64,000 bases of DNA from Burkholderia sp. USMB20. Its GTDB lineage: Bacteria; Pseudomonadota; Gammaproteobacteria; Burkholderiales; Burkholderiaceae. Positions 36,988 to 43,938 of the stretch are shown here, piece after piece (position 1 is the stretch's first letter; every line of letters begins with the position of its first letter). Below the pieces are notes generated by a model, which saw nothing but the letters and a program-made list of their open reading frames with translations, did not search any database and was not told the origin of the DNA. A program made the position numbers and the translations under genes. The stretch covers positions 744,001-808,000 of the forward strand of contig NZ_JTAN02000012.1 in the NCBI RefSeq assembly GCF_000949135.2, given 5' to 3'.

Positions 36988-37341
36988 TCAACGGCACGGA
37001 TATTTCTGCTGCAGGATGCGGGCGATCAGGCCTGCTGCGTTTGTGCGCAGCGCATCGTTCGGCAGTTTTCGAAGACCGCCGATCACTTCCGAATCGATCT
37101 CTCCGGATTTGATGCGCCCGTTGTCGCACCAGTCCTTGCCTTCGGTCATGTCGGCCACGCCGGCCAGATAACCGGTCATGACGTGGCGCTCGGCGTCGGC
37201 GTACGGATTGTTGTCCGTACGGCTGATGCCGTTGAGCAGCCGCGCACCGTCGACGCGTGGGAGCGCGGCTCCGTTCGCGATGCCGATACCTGCCGACAAC
37301 GATGCGAAAACAAATGCATTGCGGATGAAAAGGGCGTTCAT
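36988..37341 (-). CDS. Tae4 immunity protein, Tai4/Rap1a family
   Basis: This 117-residue protein has a Sec signal peptide (MNALFIRNAFVFASLSAGIG, cleavage near ANG-A, residue 24) so it should be periplasmic, where it would bind and block the amidase. The mature part has YLAGVADMTEGKDWCDNG and SEVIGGLRKLPNDA, with Cys in DWCDN and near the end in YPCR, a pattern seen in Tai4. It precedes its toxin gene by 15 bases, immunity first. No T6SS structural genes are in the window, so the pair is an orphan island between mgsA and qor. Confidence 0.82.
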   Translation of the reverse strand: MNALFIRNAFVFASLSAGIGIANGAALPRVDGARLLNGISRTDNNPYADAERHVMTGYLAGVADMTEGKDWCDNGRIKSGEIDSEVIGGLRKLPNDALRTNAAGLIARILQQKYPCR

Positions 37342-37782
37342 GGCATGGGGTTCGTGAATTCGGCGCAAAGCAAAATAGCACGGTCACCATCCCGGAAATC
37401 TCCATGGACCGCATGATTTCGCGGGGGACCGCACGGTGCAATGGGTGGCGACGCTTTGCCATCGCTGAATGGACAGCCATTCGTCCGACCCGAAGATGAT
37501 TCCTTGAACGTGGCGAAATGTTGCACGTGGGGCACGTGCCGCACGCGAGACGAGCGCAAGGTCGCGACGGACCGGATGCCGCGCCATCCGCCGGAATGCA
37601 CGTCACGTGCCGATCGTTTTTCGCGAAGACCCTACGGTCGTGAAGGGATTGCCGCGGCGTGCAGCACGAGCGCGCGCGACGCGCGAAAATCACGCGCAGT
37701 GTCCCGCGTCTGCCCGCCTCGCCGTTCGGGGGCAGCGACGTATTTGCCGAACCGAATTTCCAGACAAGCGAGGAGCGATACG
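37342..37782. other. Gap of 441 bases with a palindrome, no gene seen
   Basis: Lower G+C than usual near the Tai4 end. The clearest structure is a perfect inverted repeat GCACGTG-GGG-CACGTGC at 37523-37539. I find no convincing reading frame; the qor ribosome site lies at the right end. Confidence 0.5.
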
Positions 37783-38757
37783 ATGCCGAAAGCAATCCGA
37801 TACGACCAGGCAGGCGGCCCGGACGTGATGAAGTGGGTCGACGTCGAGGTCAGCGAGCCGCAGGCGGGCCAGGTCCGCGTCAAGCAGCATGCGGTCGGGC
37901 TCAACTATATCGACGTGTATTTCCGCACCGGCCTCTATCCGCAGCCGTTGCCCGCCGGGCTCGGGATGGAGGCGGCCGGCGAGGTGACGGCGGTCGGCGA
38001 TGACGTGACCGCGTTCAAGCCCGGCGACCGCGTCGCCTATGTGTGGTCGTCGCCCGGCGCGTACGCGCAGGAGCGCGTGCTGCCCGCCGACCGCCTCGTC
38101 AAGCTGCCGGACGGCATCAGCTACGACGCAGCGGCGTCGGTGATGCTGCAGGGCCTGACCGCGCACTACCTGCTGCGCCGCACGTATCCGGTCAAGGCCG
38201 GCGACACGATCCTGATCCATGCCGCGGCGGGCGGCGTCGGCCTGCTGGTCTGCCAGTGGGCGAAGGCGCTCGGCGCAACGGTGATCGGCACGGTCGGCTC
38301 CGACGAGAAGGCCGAACTCGCGAAAGCGCACGGCTGCGACCACCCGATCGTCTACACGCGCGAGAATTTCACGCAGCGCGTGAGGGCGATCACGAACGAT
38401 GCGCTCGTGCCGGTCGTCTACGATTCGATCGGCAAGGACACCTACATCGGTTCGCTCGACTGCCTCGCGCCGCTCGGGCTGTTCGTCAGCTTCGGCAATG
38501 CGTCGGGCCCGCTGCCGCCGATCGACTCGAAGGAGCTCTCGTCGCGCGGTTCGCTGTTCTTCACGCGACCGACGCTGTTCTCGTACATCGCGAAGCGCGC
38601 CGATCTCGAAGCCGCGGCCGCCGAGCTGTTCGACGTGATCCTGTCGGGCAAGGTGAAGACGAGCATCAACCAGCGCTATCCGCTCGCGGAAGTCGGCCGC
38701 GCGCATGCCGACCTCGAGTCGCGCAAGACGACCGGCTCGACGATCCTCGTTCCCTGA
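37783..38757 (+). CDS. NADPH:quinone oxidoreductase (QOR, MDR family)
   Basis: This 324-residue zinc-independent medium-chain reductase starts MPKAIRYDQAGGPDVMKWVD. It has GLNYIDVYFRTGLYP near 40 (no zinc Cys ligands), LGMEAAGEVTAVGDDV, the NADPH-binding Rossmann IHAAAGGVGLLVCQWAKALG (about 145-164) and YDSIGKDTYIGSLDCL. This matches E. coli Qor closely in layout and length; the electron acceptor is probably a quinone. GAGGAG precedes the ATG. The gene stands alone between the Tae4/Tai4 island and kdp. Confidence 0.93.
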   Translation: MPKAIRYDQAGGPDVMKWVDVEVSEPQAGQVRVKQHAVGLNYIDVYFRTGLYPQPLPAGLGMEAAGEVTAVGDDVTAFKPGDRVAYVWSSPGAYAQERVLPADRLVKLPDGISYDAAASVMLQGLTAHYLLRRTYPVKAGDTILIHAAAGGVGLLVCQWAKALGATVIGTVGSDEKAELAKAHGCDHPIVYTRENFTQRVRAITNDALVPVVYDSIGKDTYIGSLDCLAPLGLFVSFGNASGPLPPIDSKELSSRGSLFFTRPTLFSYIAKRADLEAAAAELFDVILSGKVKTSINQRYPLAEVGRAHADLESRKTTGSTILVP

Positions 38758-38850
38758 CGCATCCCTTCGCGCCGGCACTGCGCCGGCGCGCACCCTGGCG
38801 GCCGGCGACGGTCGCCGTCCGTCCAGTCTTCGTCTCGACCGACGTTCGGT

Positions 38851-38921
38851 CCGCTGTTCCGCCCGACGTCCCGCCCGCTGTCCCGCCGCCGTCCCGTCCG
38901 CCGTTCCACCCGCCGTCCCCC
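38851..38921. repeat. Imperfect tandem repeat of about 11-12 bases
   Basis: A pyrimidine-rich series of CCGCTGTTCCG / CCGACGTCCCG / CCGCTGTCCCG / CCGCCGTCCCG-like units lies between qor and the kdp promoter. About six degenerate copies can be read. It has no coding frame of interest. Confidence 0.6.
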
Positions 38922-38931
38922 GCCGCACGCG

Positions 38932-38994
38932 TTTACGCGTTTTTTATACCGGCCCGATGACCTTTGACCCGTCCTTTACGCGCGTTCCCATAAG
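38932..38994 (+). promoter_or_regulatory. Candidate kdp promoter and operator
   Basis: TTTACGCG occurs twice (38932-38939 and 38975-38982), 43 bases apart or about four helical turns. Between them lies a T-rich TTTTTTATACC (38940-38950) that resembles the E. coli KdpE site TTTATAC. A possible -35 TTGACC (38964-38969) and -10 CATAAG (38989-38994) are spaced by 19. The arrangement suggests KdpE control but needs footprinting. Confidence 0.4.
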
Positions 38995-39032
38995 GTTCTA
39001 GTCGTCCGATTTCGACGACGGAGAACACAAAA

Positions 39033-39140
39033 ATGGATGGGGTTTTCATCGGCGCACTGGTGCTGTTCACAGCGCTGATCCTCGGTTTGCTTGCCGGTTG
39101 CGAGAAGCTCGTGCAATACGGCCGCGGGGGGCGCGCATGA
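39033..39140 (+). CDS. 35-residue membrane ORF upstream of kdpF
   Basis: The ORF reads MDGVFIGALVLFTALILGLL, then a short polar tail ending in GRGGRA: one transmembrane helix with a Cys at its cytoplasmic side. It has GGAG about 10 bases upstream and its stop overlaps the kdpF ATG by four bases (ATGA), the same coupling used between kdpF and kdpA. I therefore regard it as the true first gene of the operon. It could be a small subunit or regulator of the Kdp pump, or a leader that sets translation of kdpF. Confidence 0.65.
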   Translation: MDGVFIGALVLFTALILGLLAGCEKLVQYGRGGRA

Positions 39141-39229
39141 CCTGGATGCTTTGGCTGGCGGGTGCCTCGACGGCCCTGCTGTTTGCGTATCTCGTCTTTG
39201 CGCTGCTGCGCGCGGAGGACATCGAATGA
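39137..39229 (+). CDS. kdpF: KdpF, small subunit of the potassium-transporting ATPase
   Basis: This 30-residue protein starts MTWMLWLAGASTALLFAYLV and ends FALLRAEDIE, one transmembrane helix with the Y-L-x-x-A-L-L-x-x-E-x-x ending typical of KdpF. KdpF lies at the KdpA-KdpB interface and stabilises the complex. Its ATG overlaps the stop of the preceding small ORF, and its stop overlaps the kdpA ATG. Confidence 0.93.
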   Translation: MTWMLWLAGASTALLFAYLVFALLRAEDIE

Positions 39230-41031
39230 ACGCGAACAACCTGTTGCAGACGCTGCTGTTCATCGTCGTGCTGCTTGCGGCGGCCGTGCCGGTCGCGCGC
39301 TACCTGACGGCCGTGATGGACGGCAGCTCGCGCGTCGTGCGCGTGTTCGGACCGCTCGAGCGCGCGCTGTACCGCATCGCCGGCGTCGACGCCGGCACCG
39401 AGATGAACTGGAAGCGCTACGCAGTCGCCACGATCGCATTCAACGCGCTCGGCGCGCTGTTTCTCTACGGCCTGCTGCGCCTGCAGGGTTTCCTTCCCGG
39501 CAATCCGCAGCAGTTCGGCGCGATGACGACTGACGGCGCATTCAACACGGCCGTCAGCTTCGTCACCAACACGAACTGGCAGGACTACACGCCCGAGCAG
39601 ACCGTCAGCTACCTGACGCAGATGCTCGGCCTGACCGTGCAGAACTTCCTGTCGGCCGCGACCGGCATCGTCGTCGTGATCGCGCTGATCCGCGGCTTTG
39701 CGCGTCACACCGCGCAGACGATCGGCAACTTCTGGGTCGACCTCACGCGCGTGACGATGTACGTGCTCGTGCCGATGTCGGTGGTGATCGCCGCGCTGCT
39801 GATGAGCCAGGGCGTGATCCAGAACATGAAGGCCTACCAGGACGTGCCGGTGCTGCAGACGAGCACCTATGCGGCGCCGAAGCTCGACGCGCAGGGCAAC
39901 CCGGTGAAGGACGACAAGGGTAACGCGGTCACGGTGCCGACGCAGCTGACGAAGCAGACACTCGCGATGGGCCCGGTCGCGTCGCAGGAAGCGATCAAGA
40001 TGCTCGGCACCAACGGTGGCGGCTTCTTCAACGCGAACTCCGCGCATCCGTACGAGAACCCGACGCCGTTCGCGAACTTCATCCAGATCTTCGCGATCCT
40101 GATCATTCCGGCCGCGCTGTGCCTCGTGTTCGGCCGGATGATCGGCGACCGCCGGCAGGGCATCGCGGTGCTCGCGGCGATGACGGTCGCGTTCGCGGTC
40201 GCGATCGGCGTCGAGGTGAGCGCCGAGCAGGCCGGCAACCCGGCGCTCGCCGCGCTGCACGTCGACCAGTCGACGAGCGCGCTGCAGCCGGGCGGCAACA
40301 TGGAAGGCAAGGAAACGCGCTTCGGCATTGCGCAGACCGGCATCTTCACGGTCGCGACGACGGCCGCGTCGTGCGGCGCGGTCGACACGATGCACGATTC
40401 GCTGACGCCGCTCGGCGGTCTCGTGCCGATGCTGCTGATGCAGCTCGGCGAGGTGATCTACGGCGGCGTCGGCTCCGGTCTCTACGGGATGCTGGTGTTC
40501 GCGCTGCTCGCGGTGTTCGTCGCGGGCCTGATGATCGGCCGCACGCCGGAATACGTCGGCAAGAAGATCGAGTCGTACGAGATGAAGATGGTGTCGATCG
40601 TCGTGCTGCTCACGCCGCTGCTCGTCTTGGTCGGCACGTCGATCGCGGTGCTGGCCGACGCGGGCCGTGCCGGCATCGCGAACCCGGGCCCGCACGGCTT
40701 CTCGGAAATCCTGTACGCGTTCAGCTCGGCCGCGAACAACAACGGCAGCGCGTTCGCGGGCCTGACGGTCGGCACGCCGTTCTACAACTGGATGACCGCG
40801 ATCGCGATGTGGTTCGGCCGCTTCGGCACGATCGTGCCGGTGCTGGCGATCGCCGGCTCGCTCGCCGCGAAGAAGCGCATCGCGGTGACGAGCGGCACGC
40901 TGCCGACCCACGGCCCGCTGTTCGTCGTGCTGCTGCTCGGCACCGTGATGCTGGTGGGCGCGCTGACCTACGTGCCGGCGCTCGCGCTCGGCCCGGGCGT
41001 CGAGCATCTGATGATGTGGCTGGGCGCATGA
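39226..41031 (+). CDS. kdpA: Potassium-transporting ATPase subunit A
   Basis: The 601-residue channel-like subunit of the KdpFABC pump (SKT superfamily) has about ten transmembrane helices and four degenerate selectivity-filter loops, including FNTAVSFVTNTNWQDY (about 105-120), KMLGTNGGGFFNANSAHPYE (about 257-276) and SSAANNNGSAFAGLTVG (about 501-517). It takes up K+ with micromolar affinity and passes it to KdpB. The start is fixed by the ATGA overlap with kdpF. The length fits the family (about 557-600). Confidence 0.98.
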   Translation: MNANNLLQTLLFIVVLLAAAVPVARYLTAVMDGSSRVVRVFGPLERALYRIAGVDAGTEMNWKRYAVATIAFNALGALFLYGLLRLQGFLPGNPQQFGAMTTDGAFNTAVSFVTNTNWQDYTPEQTVSYLTQMLGLTVQNFLSAATGIVVVIALIRGFARHTAQTIGNFWVDLTRVTMYVLVPMSVVIAALLMSQGVIQNMKAYQDVPVLQTSTYAAPKLDAQGNPVKDDKGNAVTVPTQLTKQTLAMGPVASQEAIKMLGTNGGGFFNANSAHPYENPTPFANFIQIFAILIIPAALCLVFGRMIGDRRQGIAVLAAMTVAFAVAIGVEVSAEQAGNPALAALHVDQSTSALQPGGNMEGKETRFGIAQTGIFTVATTAASCGAVDTMHDSLTPLGGLVPMLLMQLGEVIYGGVGSGLYGMLVFALLAVFVAGLMIGRTPEYVGKKIESYEMKMVSIVVLLTPLLVLVGTSIAVLADAGRAGIANPGPHGFSEILYAFSSAANNNGSAFAGLTVGTPFYNWMTAIAMWFGRFGTIVPVLAIAGSLAAKKRIAVTSGTLPTHGPLFVVLLLGTVMLVGALTYVPALALGPGVEHLMMWLGA

Positions 41032-41085
41032 CGCACGAGCGCATGGCGACACCTTGCAAAGACTGAAGAGATTGAAGAGATCGCA

Positions 41086-43170
41086 ATGACTCAACATTCC
41101 GCAACACGGTCCATGTTCGATCCGGCGCTGCTGCGCCCGGCGATCGTGGATTCGTTCAAGAAACTCACGCCGCGCACGCAGTTCCGCAACCCGGTGATGT
41201 TCTGCGTGTACGTCGGCAGCATCCTGACCACGATCCTGTGGATCGCGGCGCTCGCCGGCCAGGCCGAGGCGCCCGCGGGTTTCATCCTCGCGATCGCGCT
41301 GTGGCTGTGGTTCACCGTGCTGTTCGCGAACTTCGCCGAAGCGCTCGCCGAAGGGCGTTCGAAGGCGCAGGCCGCGTCGCTGCGCAGCGCGAAGAAGGAC
41401 GTGATGGCGAAGAAGCTCAACGAGCCGCATCCGAAGTCGCCGATCCGCATCACGACCGCGTCGGACCTGCGTAAAGGCGACGTCGTGCTGGTCGAGGCCG
41501 GCGACGTGATCCCGGCCGACGGCGAAGTCGTCGACGGCGTCGCGTCGGTCGACGAATCGGCGATCACCGGCGAATCCGCGCCGGTGATCCGCGAGTCGGG
41601 CGGCGACTTCTCGTCGGTGACGGGCGGCACGCGCGTGCTGTCCGACTGGATCGTCGTGACGGTCACCGCGAACCCCGGCGAGGCGTTCCTCGACCGGATG
41701 ATCGCGATGGTCGAGGGCGCGAAGCGCAAGAAGACGCCGAACGAGGTCGCGCTGACGATCCTGCTCGTCGCGCTGACGATCGTGATGCTGCTCGCGACCG
41801 CGACGCTGCTGCCGTTCTCGATGTTCTCGGTCGAAGCGATGAAGGCCGGCCACGTAGTGACGATCACCGCGCTCGTCGCGCTGCTGGTGTGCCTGATCCC
41901 GACGACGATCGGCGGGCTGCTGTCGGCGATCGGCGTGGCCGGGATGAGCCGGATGATGCAGGCGAACGTGATCGCGACGTCGGGCCGCGCGGTGGAAGCG
42001 GCCGGCGACGTCGACGTGCTGCTGCTCGACAAGACCGGCACGATCACGCTCGGCAACCGCCAGGCGTCGATATTCGTGCCCGCGCCGGGCGTGAGCGAGG
42101 AGGCGCTGGCCGACGCCGCGCAGCTGTCGTCGCTCGCCGACGAGACGCCGGAAGGTCGCAGCATCGTCGTGCTCGCGAAGGAACGCTTCAACATCCGCCA
42201 GCGCGACATGGCGCAGCTGCATGCGACCTTCCTCGGCTTCTCCGCGCAGACGCGGATGAGCGGCGTCGATCTCCCGGGTCGCGAGATCCGCAAGGGTGCG
42301 GCCGATGCGATCCGCCGCTACGTCGAGACGCACGGCAGCCGCTTCCCGGATGAAGTGCGCCGCGCGGTCGACGACGTCGCGCGTCGCGGCAGCACGCCGC
42401 TCGTCGTGGCCGACCTGCACGACGGCGTCGCGCGCGTGCTCGGCGTGATCGAGCTGAAGGACATCGTGAAGGGCGGCATCAAGGAGCGCTTCGCGGAACT
42501 GCGCAAGATGGGCATCAAGACCGTGATGGTGACGGGCGACAACCGGCTGACGGCCGCGGCGATCGCGGCGGAAGCGGGCGTCGACGACTTCCTCGCGGAA
42601 GCGACGCCGGAAACCAAGCTCGCGACGATCCGCGAGCACCAGGCGGCGGGGCGTCTCGTCGCGATGACGGGCGACGGCACCAACGACGCGCCGGCGCTCG
42701 CGCAGGCCGACGTGGCGGTGGCGATGAACACCGGCACGCAGGCGGCGAAGGAGGCCGGCAACATGGTCGACCTCGACTCGAACCCGACGAAGCTGATCGA
42801 GATCGTCGAGATCGGCAAGCAGATGCTGATGACGCGCGGTTCGCTGACGACCTTCTCGATCGCGAACGACATCGCGAAGTACTTCGCGATCATCCCGGCC
42901 GCGTTCGTGACGACCTACCCGCAACTGCGCGTGCTCGACATCATGCATTTGACGTCGCCGGCCTCCGCGATCCTGTCCGCGGTGATCTTCAACGCGCTGA
43001 TCATCGTCGCGCTGATCCCGCTCGCGCTGAAGGGCGTCACCTACCGGCCGCTCGGCGCCGCGTCGCTGCTGCGCCGCAACCTGCTGGTGTACGGTCTCGG
43101 CGGCGTGCTGCTGCCGTTCCCGTTCATCAAGCTGATCGACATGACGCTCGCCGCGCTCGGCTGGGCCTGA
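41086..43170 (+). CDS. kdpB: Potassium-transporting ATPase subunit B (P-type ATPase)
   Basis: The 694-residue ATP-hydrolysing subunit of the pump. The phosphorylated Asp is in LLLDKTGT (Asp315), preceded by the actuator-domain loop [10 protein letters not shown]; the nucleotide domain has an E-x-S-A-Q-T-R-M-S-G region, and the hinge [14 protein letters not shown] and [18 protein letters not shown] are complete. The class IA P-type layout is typical. kdpC follows 24 bases after its stop. Confidence 0.98.
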   Translation: MTQHSATRSMFDPALLRPAIVDSFKKLTPRTQFRNPVMFCVYVGSILTTILWIAALAGQAEAPAGFILAIALWLWFTVLFANFAEALAEGRSKAQAASLRSAKKDVMAKKLNEPHPKSPIRITTASDLRKGDVVLVEAGDVIPADGEVVDGVASVDESAITGESAPVIRESGGDFSSVTGGTRVLSDWIVVTVTANPGEAFLDRMIAMVEGAKRKKTPNEVALTILLVALTIVMLLATATLLPFSMFSVEAMKAGHVVTITALVALLVCLIPTTIGGLLSAIGVAGMSRMMQANVIATSGRAVEAAGDVDVLLLDKTGTITLGNRQASIFVPAPGVSEEALADAAQLSSLADETPEGRSIVVLAKERFNIRQRDMAQLHATFLGFSAQTRMSGVDLPGREIRKGAADAIRRYVETHGSRFPDEVRRAVDDVARRGSTPLVVADLHDGVARVLGVIELKDIVKGGIKERFAELRKMGIKTVMVTGDNRLTAAAIAAEAGVDDFLAEATPETKLATIREHQAAGRLVAMTGDGTNDAPALAQADVAVAMNTGTQAAKEAGNMVDLDSNPTKLIEIVEIGKQMLMTRGSLTTFSIANDIAKYFAIIPAAFVTTYPQLRVLDIMHLTSPASAILSAVIFNALIIVALIPLALKGVTYRPLGAASLLRRNLLVYGLGGVLLPFPFIKLIDMTLAALGWA

Positions 43171-43194
43171 TGCGCCGCATTTGAAGGAACCCTC

Positions 43195-43776
43195 ATGAAA
43201 ACGTTGATTCGCCCGCTCGTCGTGATCTTTGTCGTCCTGACCGCCGTGACGGGGCTCGCCTATCCGGCCGTGATGACCGTGTTCGGCCAGGCCGTGTTTC
43301 CGTCGCAGGCGAACGGCAGCCTGATCGAGCAGGGCGGCCGCGCGGTCGGCTCCGCGCTGATCGGCCAGCCGTTCGATGCGCCGAAGTATTTCTGGGGCCG
43401 CCTGTCGGCCACCGCGCCGATGCCGTACAACGCGACCGGCTCCGGCGGCTCGAACCTCGGCCCGCTGAACCCGTCGCTCGCCGACCAGGTGAAGGCGCGC
43501 ATCGCCGCGCTGCGCGACGCCGGCACCGACATGTCGAAGCCCGTGCCGGTCGACCTCGTGACGGCGTCGGCGAGCGGCCTCGATCCGGAGATCACGCCGG
43601 CCGCCGCCGCGTACCAGGTCGAGCGCGTCGCGAAGGCGCGTAACCTGGCGCCGGACGCGGTCGCGCAGCTCGTCGCCGCGAACACGGCGGGCCGCCAGTT
43701 CGGCGTGCTCGGCGAGCCGCGCGTGAACGTGCTGAAGCTGAACCTCGCGCTCGACGCGGCGCAGGCCGCGCACTGA
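43195..43776 (+). CDS. kdpC: Potassium-transporting ATPase subunit C
   Basis: The 193-residue subunit has one N-terminal transmembrane helix and a periplasmic domain with [20 protein letters not shown] (about 50-69), [18 protein letters not shown] and [20 protein letters not shown] near 128. KdpC is needed for pump assembly and high affinity. A ribosome site AAGGAACC precedes the ATG. It is the last gene before a pair of hairpins that separate kdpFABC from kdpDE. Confidence 0.97.
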   Translation: MKTLIRPLVVIFVVLTAVTGLAYPAVMTVFGQAVFPSQANGSLIEQGGRAVGSALIGQPFDAPKYFWGRLSATAPMPYNATGSGGSNLGPLNPSLADQVKARIAALRDAGTDMSKPVPVDLVTASASGLDPEITPAAAAYQVERVAKARNLAPDAVAQLVAANTAGRQFGVLGEPRVNVLKLNLALDAAQAAH

Positions 43777-43807
43777 ACGCGCGGCCGGGCTCCCGGCGCG
43801 GCAACCG

Positions 43808-43875
43808 GCGTGCGGCGCGGCCCGATCCGCGCCGCACGCGCTTGTCCGACGGCGCATGCGCCGTCTTTGCCTTTT
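43808..43875 (+). terminator. Tandem hairpins between kdpC and kdpD
   Basis: The first hairpin has a 13-bp stem (43808-43820 / 43827-43839) with loop CCCGAT. The second is a perfect 18-base palindrome (43848-43865) followed by TTTGCCTTTT. Together they could terminate or attenuate kdpFABC transcription so that kdpDE is made at a different level. Confidence 0.6.
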
Positions 43876-43938
43876 GCGGCGATTTGGAACCACAATGACA
43901 GTACTCGTTCGCCATCCCGCGTTTCGCCTTCCTGACGC

